Assembly: GCF_012641465.1 (NCBI RefSeq)
Contig: NZ_JABAIK010000003.1
Span: 62,001 to 126,000, forward strand
Source of the DNA: Vibrio agarilyticus
Lineage (GTDB): Bacteria > Pseudomonadota > Gammaproteobacteria > Enterobacterales > Vibrionaceae
Length of the DNA: 64,000 bases
Direction: 5' to 3'
Below the pieces are notes generated by a model. That model did no database searches, was not told the DNA's origin, and saw only the letters and a program-made list of their open reading frames with translations. Both the position numbers and the translations under genes were made by a program. Position 1 is the first letter of the stretch. Every line of letters starts with the position of its first letter. Shown here in pieces: positions 1-8,823 of this stretch.

Positions 1-27
1 GTATCTGACGTCTTTAATACCCTTTAA
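1..27 (+). CDS. C-terminal end of an upstream gene (partial)
   Basis: Frame 1 reads VSDVFNTL and then a TAA stop at 25-27, 19 nt before the next start codon. The gene begins outside the window. A STAS-domain anti-anti-sigma factor commonly precedes an RsbW-like kinase, and the ending would fit one, but eight codons cannot prove this. Confidence 0.35.
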   Translation, partial: VSDVFNTL

Positions 28-46
28 GGCTAGAGAGGAGAAATCA

Positions 47-541
47 ATGCAACCTCTATTTGACGTGAAGTTTGAAAAAGTCTTTCCTAGCTCGTTGGAT
101 GCATCACGTTTTGCGGCGGATGCGACTAACGCATTTTGGAGTGAAATTGGACTTTCAGCAGGGCTGGCAACTCAACTCGAATTATGTATCGTTGAAATGG
201 TCAATAATGCCTACATTCATGCATATGACGAAGTAGAAAATCTGCCGATTACCGTCCGATGCCATTTTATTCAGGGAACACCCTTACCAGAGTTGCACCT
301 AGAAATTGAAGATAGCGGTAGTGCAATGACGCAGGCGCAATTAGAAGCTGCATTAGCTAACGATTTTATTGAAGCAGATCCAAATGATGAAAGTACTTGG
401 ACAACGTCAGGTAGAGGGTTCTTGATTGTATCAAGCTTAATGGATCGTATTGCTCTGGGTAAAGAAAATGCAAGAAATCAATTTTTAATGGTAAAAGAGT
501 TAAGTGAAGACGATATAGAAGTACTGTCGCATTCAATTTGA
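47..541 (+). CDS. RsbW/SpoIIAB-like anti-sigma factor, HATPase_c serine kinase
   Basis: This 164-aa cytosolic protein has a GHKL ATPase fold. The N-box is ELCIVEMVNNAYIHAY (about residues 45-60), with the Mg-binding Asn in EMVNNA. A G1-like DSGSAM lies near residue 89 and a GRGFLIVSSLMD G2 loop near 123-134. Such proteins bind and phosphorylate a STAS partner and hold a sigma factor or other target in a partner-switching circuit. The start is supported by the GAGAGGAG Shine-Dalgarno sequence. It lies upstream of a polysaccharide synthase, separated by about 600 bp of repeats, so a role in regulating that locus is inferred only from position. No sigma factor is visible in the window. Confidence 0.85.
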   Translation: MQPLFDVKFEKVFPSSLDASRFAADATNAFWSEIGLSAGLATQLELCIVEMVNNAYIHAYDEVENLPITVRCHFIQGTPLPELHLEIEDSGSAMTQAQLEAALANDFIEADPNDESTWTTSGRGFLIVSSLMDRIALGKENARNQFLMVKELSEDDIEVLSHSI

Positions 542-600
542 TACCAAATTATGGTCATTTTATTTTTAGTAAGTTATGCGCTAGTGAGAATAACATGACG

Positions 601-727
601 TATACCTGTCCTATTTTAAGTTGCAGCATTTTTGGCTTGCACTTTCGAACCTCATTACATAGACGGTCTATGCTCAGAGGCTTCGTTCGTTTGCCATCGA
701 CCTGCAACGCCAAGCTGTTTAGGTATA
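601..727 (+). repeat. ERIC-like intergenic repeat, copy 1
   Basis: This 127-bp element starts TATACCTGTCCTATTTTAAG and ends CAAGCTGTTTAGGTATA. It shares the outer ends and the CTCAGAGGCTTCGTTCG core with the other copies in the window. Its length matches ERIC elements, and the right arm (TTGCC, then CCTGCAAC) resembles the enterobacterial ERIC arm. Any ORF read through it is a by-product of the repeat. Confidence 0.75.
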
Positions 728-972
728 TAAGGATGGCTATCTACTTTATTTTTCATTAATGTTTTTTGTCAATAATATGGCCTTGATATTTATATATTAA
801 TATTTTGGTTTTTATCTGGGAATTTTTAAACATTAATGTATTTATCTTGCATGAAGTGTTTTTTTATCTGGCGCTGAATTTTAGATGGGTGTTTAAAAAT
901 CATGAATTATAGATTTTTAGACTTAGAAAGAGAGTGGAATTGTCATCTAATTTTAACCTTAGGTTGATTGTG
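728..972. other. AT-rich intergenic spacer upstream of the polysaccharide locus
   Basis: No gene is seen here. The stretch is strongly AT-rich with T and A runs and probably contains the promoter and upstream activating region of the following glycosyltransferase gene. I could not place a convincing -35/-10 or -24/-12 pair. Confidence 0.4.
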
Positions 973-1118
973 TATATCCACTTGAATCAGCATTGATTTT
1001 TTAGAAATTACGGGTCTGGCTCTTACAAACCTTATTACATGGTTTATCTATGTTTACGAAGTTCTCAGAGGCTTTGTTCGCTTGCCGCCTGCCAGCAACT
1101 CCAGGTTGTTTGGTTTTA
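973..1118 (+). repeat. ERIC-like intergenic repeat, copy 2 (degenerate left end)
   Basis: The right half is well conserved (CTCAGAGGCTTTGTTCGCTT, then CTTGCCGCC and CCAGGTTGTTTGG). The left end (TATATCCACTTGAATCAG) is decayed. The element ends 20 bp before the next start codon, so it forms most of the 5' untranslated region of the glycosyltransferase gene. Confidence 0.65.
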
Positions 1119-1138
1119 CTTGTTATGGAAACCGTTAA

Positions 1139-2998
1139 ATGGATAATTATTTTAAAGCATTTGAGCATCGGCTTCCGCCAGAGCCAGTTCCACATAGCAT
1201 TTCAAGAGAGTTGCTATATCAATATTTAGCAACATGTAATTTAACTTTAGGGATCTGGTATTTAGGCTGGCGCTGGATGTTTGCGTTAAACTACGACGCG
1301 CTTTGGTTTTCGTTGCCATTGGCTTTTGCAGAATCCTGCGCGTTCATCGGTTCAATGTTATTTACCTATAATCTCTGGCGCACTGACGATGAGCCAATTC
1401 GAACGCCACCCTACCGAATGGCCGAGTGTACCAACGATGAGATGGATGATCGTCCTCTGAGCGTTGATGTCTTTTTCCCTAGCTATGATGAAGAACCAGA
1501 GCTGGTCAAATTGAGCATTTTAGATGCGCAAAAAATCACCTACCCTCATGATGTTGAGATAAATATCTTCATCCTGGATGATGGTCGCCGACCTGAAATG
1601 GAAGCGATGGCCAGCGCAATGAATGTTGGTTACATCACTCGAGAAAGCAATATCGGTTTTAAGGCAGGCAATTTGCGTAACGCCATTGAGCGAACCAGCG
1701 GTGACTTTGTCGTGATTTGTGATGCCGACACGAGGCCATTTCCTACGATTTTAGAAAATACCTTGGGCTATTTTCGAGATCCGACAGTGGCGTGGGTGCA
1801 AACGCCACAATGGTTTTTTGATGTTCCCGAAGGGGAGCGCTTGCCTGAGTTTTTGTCGCGGAAGTTAGGACGTTGGTCGCGATTTATTGGCCGTGGTATA
1901 GAAGCGGTATATGGCCCCGTTACTCTTGGTGATGATCCTTTTGTGAACGACCCGCAAATGTTTTACGACATTATTCAGCGCCGCCGCAATGGTGCAAATG
2001 CTTCTTTTTGTTGTGGTGCAGGTTCGATTCATCGTCGTGAAGCGGTAATGGAAGCGGCGTTACGTGCTTATGCTGAGCAAATTACCAAAGAACAAGATGA
2101 AGTTGAAAAGCAAATTCGCAGATTAACCAAAGAGAGCAAGGTCGATGACAGCATCTCGGAAAATTTGCGGAATGAAATCTTGTTTGATACAGAATTTACG
2201 CCATATAAGTTTCATGTTTCAGAGGATTTATATACCTCAATTGTGCTGCATTCAGACCGTGAAAGAAATTGGCGGTCCGTGATGCATCCTCGCGTTGAAA
2301 GTAAAATGTTATCTCCTCAAGATTTGCAAACTTGGACAGTACAGCGCTTTAAATATTCCGGAGGTTCGATTGATATTTTTATGAACGATAATCCGGTGTT
2401 TCGTAAGGGACTAACACTAAAGCAGAAATTAATGTATGGCGCGAGTTTTTGGTCAAATTTGTCAGCCATTTGGAACATTATCTTTCTTGCTTGCCCGATT
2501 ATTTACTTTTTGTCATCAATCGCGCCAGTAGATGCTTATGATGTTAATTTTTATATGCATTTTCTTCCTTTTGTTTTGACTGCTGAGCTAGCAATGATGG
2601 TGGGTACTTGGGGTGTTGATGGTTACAAAGGAAAAACTAATTTTCTCGCATTTTTTCCAGTTAATTTACGCGCATTATGGACGGTTTTACGTGGAAGAAA
2701 AATCAGTTTCCCTACCACACCAAAGGAGCGGCAAACTGGTAACTTTTTTAAGCTGGTGATCCCCCAAGCAAGTGTTTTTTTCCTTAGTTTATTTGCCTTG
2801 ATATTTGCATGGAGTGGCCACATGACTGGTCTTTGGGGAGATTATTCATTTGGCGGATTAGTCTTAAATACGTTTTGGATAATGAATAACATGTTCGCAA
2901 TGTGGGGCATGATGGCAGCCGCATTTTGGCAGCCACCGACAACCAATAAGGAACAAGAAGAAAATCGCTCTTCAGAGGAGTTGAAGTATGGCGTTTAA
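1139..2998 (+). CDS. Membrane GT2 glycosyltransferase, cellulose-synthase-like
   Basis: This 619-aa inner-membrane processive glycosyltransferase is expected to polymerise a UDP-sugar and pass the chain across the membrane. Two transmembrane segments lie in residues 30-80. The cytosolic GT domain has LDDG (about 146), DADTRP (DxD, about 195) and VSEDLY in place of the TED motif (about 363). The acceptor motif is QRFKY rather than the usual QxxRW. About four C-terminal membrane segments follow. No C-terminal PilZ domain is present, so any c-di-GMP control would need another protein. The SD GGAAA precedes ATG by 7 nt. The gene overlaps the next by 11 bp. The product is unknown; a beta-glucan is inferred from the GH16 gene downstream. 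Confidence 0.85.
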   Translation: MDNYFKAFEHRLPPEPVPHSISRELLYQYLATCNLTLGIWYLGWRWMFALNYDALWFSLPLAFAESCAFIGSMLFTYNLWRTDDEPIRTPPYRMAECTNDEMDDRPLSVDVFFPSYDEEPELVKLSILDAQKITYPHDVEINIFILDDGRRPEMEAMASAMNVGYITRESNIGFKAGNLRNAIERTSGDFVVICDADTRPFPTILENTLGYFRDPTVAWVQTPQWFFDVPEGERLPEFLSRKLGRWSRFIGRGIEAVYGPVTLGDDPFVNDPQMFYDIIQRRRNGANASFCCGAGSIHRREAVMEAALRAYAEQITKEQDEVEKQIRRLTKESKVDDSISENLRNEILFDTEFTPYKFHVSEDLYTSIVLHSDRERNWRSVMHPRVESKMLSPQDLQTWTVQRFKYSGGSIDIFMNDNPVFRKGLTLKQKLMYGASFWSNLSAIWNIIFLACPIIYFLSSIAPVDAYDVNFYMHFLPFVLTAELAMMVGTWGVDGYKGKTNFLAFFPVNLRALWTVLRGRKISFPTTPKERQTGNFFKLVIPQASVFFLSLFALIFAWSGHMTGLWGDYSFGGLVLNTFWIMNNMFAMWGMMAAAFWQPPTTNKEQEENRSSEELKYGV

Positions 2999-4307
2999 AA
3001 AATCGTTCGTAAATGCACGTCACCATTTGGTTTTTATCTTGGGGCTAGCAACAGCACTGGTGATAGCGTTCAGCATCGAAAGTCGAGAGTCTGGGCGTGT
3101 ATTAGGGAATATTACGTTTGATGTTCCTGAAGATATCCCTTTTAAGTCAAGCCGAATATTAACCACCGAAGAATATGAATGGGCGAATGTCGCTTGGCAA
3201 TATTTTGAAAATAACTACCAGGAAAATACAGGGTTAGTTAACTCGGTGGACGGCTACCCGTCGACCACCATGTGGGATACAGCATCGTATTTGATGGGGT
3301 TGATTGCAGCAGAGAAAGTCAACGTAATCACGACGGATATATTCAAGCAACGGATGGAGAAAGCTCTCACAACCTTGGCAAGATTACCTTTAGTTGATGG
3401 TAAGCTGCCTAATAAAGCTTATAACACTCGAACGTTGGAAATGGTGGACTACACCAATAGCCCAAAAGAAAATGGTATTGGTTGGTCGGCGATTGATATT
3501 GGCCGAATTCTCGTTCCACTTAATATTCTCATCTGGCAATACCCTGAGTTTAATCGCCAAGTCAATGATGTGCTAAATCATTGGCAAGTCAGTGCCATGA
3601 TCATTGATGGCTATTTATATGGCGCGCGCCCGGCCTCGAATGGTGAGGAGATGGAATTGGTGCAAGAAGGTCGTATTGGTTACGAAGAATATGCTTCAAA
3701 GTCGTTAGCACTGATGGGGCGAGATGTGTTTAATTCAATGAAATATATCGACTATTTAGAGCTTGTCAGTGTTTACGATATTGATATTCCAACCGATCGT
3801 CGCGATCCTGCTAAATATCACGCTCATAACTATGTTGTTAGTGAGTCTTACATACTTGATGGTATTGAGTTTGGCTCAGATACCGTATCAAAAGTGTTTG
3901 CCCACCGAGTTTATCAAGCTCAAGAAAGACGGTTTGAAGATTTAGGGATCTTAACCGCAGTCAGCGAGGATAATGTCGATCAGGCTCCTTATTTTGTTTA
4001 CAACACGGTATTTTCCGATGGGAAAAAATGGAATGCGATTTCTGATGATGGCAAAGATCAGTCTCATTTAAAAACATTGTCTACCAAAGCCGCTTTTGGG
4101 TGGTATGCCCTTTATGATGCTAAATATACCGATCTTTTAATTGATGAGGCTTCAACGCTGTTTTCAGAAGAAAAAGGGTGGTATTCCGGTCGTTACGAGT
4201 CTGACGGAAGAATTAACAAAGCAATCACAGCGAATACAAATGGAATTGTTTTGGAATCATTAGCCTATATTGAAAATGGTCCATTGCTCAGCGTTGGTGA
4301 GAAATAA
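2988..4307 (+). CDS. DUF3131-like periplasmic protein, paralogue 1 (membrane-anchored)
   Basis: 439 aa with an N-terminal signal anchor (about residues 11-28, no lipobox) and one long domain of the DUF3131 type. Motifs shared with the next two proteins are LPNKAYNT, GWSAIDIGRILV, QEGRIGYEEYASK, VVSESYILDGIE, APYFVYNT and EKGWYSGRYE. The acidic and aromatic conservation resembles alpha/alpha-barrel glycoside hydrolases, so a glycan-trimming or glycan-binding role in the periplasm is plausible but inferred. The start has a GAGG SD and overlaps the synthase stop codon, implying translational coupling. Confidence 0.75.
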   Translation: MAFKKSFVNARHHLVFILGLATALVIAFSIESRESGRVLGNITFDVPEDIPFKSSRILTTEEYEWANVAWQYFENNYQENTGLVNSVDGYPSTTMWDTASYLMGLIAAEKVNVITTDIFKQRMEKALTTLARLPLVDGKLPNKAYNTRTLEMVDYTNSPKENGIGWSAIDIGRILVPLNILIWQYPEFNRQVNDVLNHWQVSAMIIDGYLYGARPASNGEEMELVQEGRIGYEEYASKSLALMGRDVFNSMKYIDYLELVSVYDIDIPTDRRDPAKYHAHNYVVSESYILDGIEFGSDTVSKVFAHRVYQAQERRFEDLGILTAVSEDNVDQAPYFVYNTVFSDGKKWNAISDDGKDQSHLKTLSTKAAFGWYALYDAKYTDLLIDEASTLFSEEKGWYSGRYESDGRINKAITANTNGIVLESLAYIENGPLLSVGEK

Positions 4308-4326
4308 TAACTTAAAAGGAATAGCT

Positions 4327-5727
4327 ATGCGTGCAATATGTGTTGGCCTTATCGCATTAGCGGTGACAGGTTGTGGCAATAAATACAACCATTTTACGGA
4401 TGATGTCGTTGAACGCAAAAACCATTGGAATACACCAAAACCACGCCAAGGGCCATTGACAGAACATGAAATGGAGATGGCTCGTATTGCGTGGAAATAC
4501 TTTGAAAACAACTATCAAGAGTCAACTGGGTTAGTGAATGCGGTAAATAACTACCCATCGGTAACGTGGTGGGATGCCGCTTCCTATCTAGCGGGTATGG
4601 TAAGTGCTTACGAACTGGGCATTATCGAGAAAGAGACGTTTGATAAACGTTTGGTGCGATTTCTAACCACGCTAAATCAGCTTGATTTGTTCAAGCACGA
4701 ACTGCCCAATAAAGCCTACAACACTCAAACGGCAGCAAAAGTGGATTACGGAAACCAACCTGGTGAAATCGGATATTCCGCGTTAGATTTGGGACGATTA
4801 ATGATTTGGCTTTATATCATTAAGCACCGGTATCCTGAGTTTGCCACCAGTATTGACAACGCAGTGTTGCGCTGGAATTTCTGTAAAGTCGTTGATGAAA
4901 ACGGCACTATGTTTGGGGCATTGCTCGAAGAAGGCAAGGAAGTTCAATATTTACAGGAGGGTCGTTTAGGTTACGAAGAGTATGCCGCGAAAGGATTTGA
5001 ACTGTGGGGTTTTAATACTGAGCAAGCCGCAATGCCAGAGCCTTATGCCACGATAAATCTGTATGGTTATGATGTGCCTTATGACACTCGCGATCCAAGA
5101 AAATTAAAAGCACACAGTTATGTTGTGACAGAAAGTTACGTCTTAGATGGTATTGAGATGGGATGGGATCTGGTCAGCGACCGCTCTCCTCATGATGAAC
5201 GATACTCTCACGATTGGATAGCAGAATTTGCCTTACAGATTTACCGAGTGCAAGAGGAGCGCTATCGCCAAACAGGGATTATTACGGCACGTACTGAGCA
5301 TCAGCTCGCTGGAGCACCATACTTTGTATATGACACTATCTATACTGATGGTTTTGCATGGAATACCATCTCTGAAGTCGGTGAATTCTTACCTCAATTT
5401 TCTGCGGTTGCAATAAAAGGCGCTATGGGGATGTGGGTGCTTTGGGATACACCTTATACCGATTTGCTTTTTGATCATGTTTCAACAGCCTACGACAGAG
5501 AAAAAGGATTTTATGAAGGGATTTTTGAAAATGGTACTGGGATTATTAATACTTTTACATCCAATAATAATGGTATCACGCTCGAAATTTTACTTTATAA
5601 AGCACAAGGGAAATTGCTTAAGTATAAAGATGACGTAGCTCCCAGCTTGTGGGAAAAAGCACTCGAATCGCCTTTTGGATACGAAGGACAATGCCTGCCA
5701 CGTAAGAAAGTTAAGTACGTGAAATAA
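4327..5727 (+). CDS. DUF3131-like lipoprotein, paralogue 2
   Basis: 466 aa from the ATG at 4327, which has SD AAAAGGA. An in-frame ATG at 4270 lies inside the upstream gene and would bury the signal peptide. The signal peptide ends in lipobox AVTGC, so it is a lipoprotein. Conserved blocks are WWDAASYLAG, LPNKAYNTQT, GYSALDLGRL, QEGRLGYEEYAAKG, RDPRKLKAHSYVVTESYVLD and GAPYFVYDTIYTDG. It keeps every acidic residue shared with paralogue 1. It probably acts in the periplasm on the polymer made by the adjacent GT2; no activity can be assigned from sequence alone. Confidence 0.75.
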   Translation: MRAICVGLIALAVTGCGNKYNHFTDDVVERKNHWNTPKPRQGPLTEHEMEMARIAWKYFENNYQESTGLVNAVNNYPSVTWWDAASYLAGMVSAYELGIIEKETFDKRLVRFLTTLNQLDLFKHELPNKAYNTQTAAKVDYGNQPGEIGYSALDLGRLMIWLYIIKHRYPEFATSIDNAVLRWNFCKVVDENGTMFGALLEEGKEVQYLQEGRLGYEEYAAKGFELWGFNTEQAAMPEPYATINLYGYDVPYDTRDPRKLKAHSYVVTESYVLDGIEMGWDLVSDRSPHDERYSHDWIAEFALQIYRVQEERYRQTGIITARTEHQLAGAPYFVYDTIYTDGFAWNTISEVGEFLPQFSAVAIKGAMGMWVLWDTPYTDLLFDHVSTAYDREKGFYEGIFENGTGIINTFTSNNNGITLEILLYKAQGKLLKYKDDVAPSLWEKALESPFGYEGQCLPRKKVKYVK

Positions 5728-5737
5728 AGGTTAGTGA

Positions 5738-7120
5738 ATGCTAAGGTGTTTCGTAGTATTAGCACTGACCTTCATGGTATCTGCTTGTGGTGTAGTATAT
5801 CGCGGGATTAATAGTGGATTAGACACCATTAGCCAATCTCAAATGATTCGACAAGGTCGTTATGGTGAGTTAACGGAAGAGGAACTTGCCTGGGCGACTA
5901 TTGCCTGGAAATACGTCGAAAATAATACGCAAACAGCTACGGGATTAGTGAATGGAATCGATAATCTACCAACTACGGATATGGATGGATTAGCGGATTA
6001 TTTGGTGTCACTTTTGGCAGCGAAACAGTTCGAATTTATTACTAATAAACAATATGACGAACGATTGACGTTAGTGCTGACATTTCTTAATGAAATGTCA
6101 TTGAGTCAAGATCAAGCGCCAAATAAAGTGTATAACACTGAAAGTGGCGACAAGGTCAATTTTGCTAATCAGCCAGATGATATCGGTTGGTCTTCATTGG
6201 CAGTGGGACGTTTATTAATAGCCCTTTCTATTGTGCGTCAGCATTCGCCCGAGTTCTCAGAATATATCGATAAGGCGGTATTGCGCTGGAATTTCTGCGA
6301 ACTTATCAGCCAAGAAGGTGAGTTGTATGGCGCGCGAATAGAAAATGGTGTTGTTCAGAGATACAAGGAAGGGCGCTTAGGCGTCGAAGAGTACACTTCC
6401 TATGGTTATATTGATTGGCAAATTGCACCAATAAAAGCCATGAATCTGGAGCCTTACAATGTTGCAACCATTTACGGTGTGGACATCATTTTTGATGGGC
6501 GCGATCCTCGAGTTTATGAAATGCTCCGACCGGTTTACTCAACACCCTATTTGCGTTTGGGTTTAGAGTTCAACTGGGACTATCTACGTGACCCCTATTC
6601 TACGGATGCCACGCACACGAACCATAACCTCTCTGCGATGGCCGATGCGGTTTATCAAGTCCAAGAGCAGCGTTGGGAACAAGACCGAATTTATACCGCT
6701 CGTGGCGAACACATTACGTCAAAAGATCCCTTCTTTGTTTATGATGCCATTTATGGCTTAGGCACGCCGTGGATAACGCTGGCCGATGATGGTAGCTCTC
6801 ATGATCACCTAGCGCTCGTTTCAACTCGGGTGGCTTTTCAGATGTGGGCTCTATGGCGAACCGATTATACCAAGCGATTAATGACACTGGTCAAGGAGCT
6901 GTATGATCCTGAGCGCGGTTGGTATGAGGGACGTTATGAACTCACGGGAGCTTATGAAAAAAGTTTAACGCTAAAGACAAATGCTGGTGTACTGGAAGCA
7001 CTTTTGTACAAAGCGAACGGCAAGTTGCATAAAGGAAGAGACTCTCGAGCTTATCGAGATGTTCGTTTTCAATCTCGTTTCGAACACCCTGGACACTGTT
7101 TAGTGGAGACATTTCGATGA
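5738..7120 (+). CDS. DUF3131-like lipoprotein, paralogue 3 (divergent)
   Basis: 460 aa with lipobox MVSAC at the end of its signal peptide. It keeps APNKVYNT, GWSSLAVGRLL, KEGRLGVEEYTSYG, DPFFVYDA and ERGWYEGRYE. It loses two blocks found in the other two copies: W-D-x-A-S becomes DMDGLADYL, and the V-x-E-S-Y-x-L-D-G-I-E block becomes VYSTPYLRLGLE. A conserved Glu and Asp are therefore missing, which would fit a non-catalytic binding or scaffold copy. SD AAAGG lies 10 bp after the previous gene. It overlaps the next gene by 4 bp. Confidence 0.7.
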   Translation: MLRCFVVLALTFMVSACGVVYRGINSGLDTISQSQMIRQGRYGELTEEELAWATIAWKYVENNTQTATGLVNGIDNLPTTDMDGLADYLVSLLAAKQFEFITNKQYDERLTLVLTFLNEMSLSQDQAPNKVYNTESGDKVNFANQPDDIGWSSLAVGRLLIALSIVRQHSPEFSEYIDKAVLRWNFCELISQEGELYGARIENGVVQRYKEGRLGVEEYTSYGYIDWQIAPIKAMNLEPYNVATIYGVDIIFDGRDPRVYEMLRPVYSTPYLRLGLEFNWDYLRDPYSTDATHTNHNLSAMADAVYQVQEQRWEQDRIYTARGEHITSKDPFFVYDAIYGLGTPWITLADDGSSHDHLALVSTRVAFQMWALWRTDYTKRLMTLVKELYDPERGWYEGRYELTGAYEKSLTLKTNAGVLEALLYKANGKLHKGRDSRAYRDVRFQSRFEHPGHCLVETFR

Positions 7121-8556
7121 GATGGCTGACTTTGCTCGTGTTTTTGTTTCCTGTGGTTGCAAATGCGTTATCCCCATTCGCACTCGAGCTTTTCGGCTCA
7201 CCAACACTTTTTGTGAGTCAAGCTCGGTACGCGCAGGCGGCGACCAGTTTTCATTGGCAAGCAAAGCGCGTGTTAAGCTCCGAGAAGACCATTGGCAGTC
7301 AGCAGATGTGGCAACTTGCGGGATTAGCTGAAGCACTTGCGGCGATGTCTGCAGAAAAGGCTTTGGACTCCGCAGCATACCAATATTGGGAAAATAGCCA
7401 ACGTTATTTTTTGCTCGGTGATACGTCATGGGATGAAACGCAAGCGAAAATCTATCAAGAATATCAACGGTATCATGCTCCGGAATCAATTGAGGGCGCA
7501 GATTGGCTTCAACCGTTTGTGGACGCGAATATACAAGAACAATTGATGACACTGGTTGATATTTGGCGTTATCAGCTTCACTTATTTGAATTTAATCATC
7601 CAAGTCGTGAACTTGGTATACGTAAAACCGTCACGAATCAGCCTAATGTCGTTAAAGCACTGCAATCCGAGAGTATAAAGACATTCTCAGCAACTCCAAC
7701 TCAACCTGCAAACGATATCAAAAGTAATATTCAGCAAGGTGCGACAAAACCGAGAACTTTTAGCCTTAATCAAGATTTGCTCATTGTCGATCCTAGCACT
7801 CCAAACGAGTTGAGTGTGGTGACGTCAGAAAATGAGCTCGGTGCACAAACAGAAAATAATAATCTGATTGATGTGCCGAACAATGATGCAGTGCCTTCGC
7901 GCAAGGCGCGCCAAAATGTGAAACAAATAACATCGACTCGTTCAGCGGATCCAATAGTGCAAAGGACGTTCACCCATGGTCGAATCGATAATGATGGGAC
8001 TCGCGCACCGCCAATTGGGCCAGCGGCACAAGTACTCCGCACAGTCCCATTGAGTTCCCATGTAGTAAAAAATGTGCCAGCCCTGAAACAGCATATGCTC
8101 TCTCAAGAGAATGCAAATGGCGAAGAAAGTCTATCGGTTGAAAATCGAAACGTGCAGGTTTCAGCGCTCGAAACGAAATCAAAAGAACTTAAGTCAGCGG
8201 ATCATAAGACAAAGAGCAAGCAGGTACCATCAACGCAAGACTCGACAACATCAACCGAGCTTGATGATAGTGAGGTGATTGTAGTCACACCTATCGAAAG
8301 GCCAATGGTCATTCAGGTCAAAAATGAGATTGAAGAAATCATCGTTGATGACGTGCTAGCACAGCCGGCAGTCGCAGATGTGCCTAGTTCACGAGCAGAA
8401 CTTGAGCCAATAGATGCTTCATCGTCACTTGAAGCCCCAGCTCCATCGAGCCATCCGGTAACGCAGCGATATCGAGCCAATTTAGCCCCCGATGACACAC
8501 CTAACGTAGACGCGCGGCAAAAACGCTCTTTCAGCCCCGTTGTAGAAATTGATTAA
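7117..8556 (+). CDS. Unknown secreted protein of the polysaccharide locus, low-complexity C-terminus
   Basis: 479 aa with a clear Sec signal peptide (MRWLTLLVFLFPVVANA). An N-terminal part of about 170 residues is rich in Ala, Gln and aromatic residues and is probably helical. From about residue 185 to the end the protein is a Ser/Thr/Glu/Pro-rich, apparently disordered tail with no recognisable domain. I do not recognise the family. ATGA overlap with the preceding lipoprotein gene indicates translational coupling, so it is likely a periplasmic partner of the synthase or DUF3131 proteins. An ERIC-like repeat follows and separates it from the GH16 gene. Confidence 0.65.
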   Translation: MRWLTLLVFLFPVVANALSPFALELFGSPTLFVSQARYAQAATSFHWQAKRVLSSEKTIGSQQMWQLAGLAEALAAMSAEKALDSAAYQYWENSQRYFLLGDTSWDETQAKIYQEYQRYHAPESIEGADWLQPFVDANIQEQLMTLVDIWRYQLHLFEFNHPSRELGIRKTVTNQPNVVKALQSESIKTFSATPTQPANDIKSNIQQGATKPRTFSLNQDLLIVDPSTPNELSVVTSENELGAQTENNNLIDVPNNDAVPSRKARQNVKQITSTRSADPIVQRTFTHGRIDNDGTRAPPIGPAAQVLRTVPLSSHVVKNVPALKQHMLSQENANGEESLSVENRNVQVSALETKSKELKSADHKTKSKQVPSTQDSTTSTELDDSEVIVVTPIERPMVIQVKNEIEEIIVDDVLAQPAVADVPSSRAELEPIDASSSLEAPAPSSHPVTQRYRANLAPDDTPNVDARQKRSFSPVVEID

Positions 8557-8664
8557 GAACAACCAACAAAGACTGAGGTTGAACGACGAACGAGTGTGAT
8601 AAATGGGTGATTCGTTGCGTATAAAAACGCAAATTATCTTTAGCAGATTATGCTTGTACTTGAG

Positions 8665-8795
8665 TATACAACTTGAAGCTGTAGATAAATGACCGCTGAA
8701 CAAGCCTCTGAGCACTTTGGGAACATAGGTAAACTATGTCATAAGGTTTGTCAGTGCCGGTCAACAACGCTGCAACTTCATGAGGGAAGGGTATA
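8665..8795 (-). repeat. ERIC-like intergenic repeat, copy 3 (reverse orientation)
   Basis: About 131 bp from TATACAACTTGAAGCTG to GAAGGGTATA, in the opposite orientation to copies 1 and 2. The core reads CAAGCCTCTGAGCACTTTGG. It fills most of the 267-bp gap inside the polysaccharide locus and can fold into a long hairpin. Confidence 0.75.
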
Positions 8796-8823
8796 ACGTA
8801 ATTTACTGCATTGGGATTGATTT

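Noticed and set aside
601-727. Repeats considered as integron attC (VCR) sites
   Set aside because: No core sites for an integron integrase, no cassette genes between copies, and the ends match ERIC-type arms.
538-759. 73-codon frame downstream of the anti-sigma gene
   Set aside because: It is formed by the ERIC-like repeat at 601-727 and has no SD or protein-like features.
7100-7552. 150-codon frame on the - strand
   Set aside because: It lies antisense inside the 479-aa secreted protein gene, which has a signal peptide and translational coupling.
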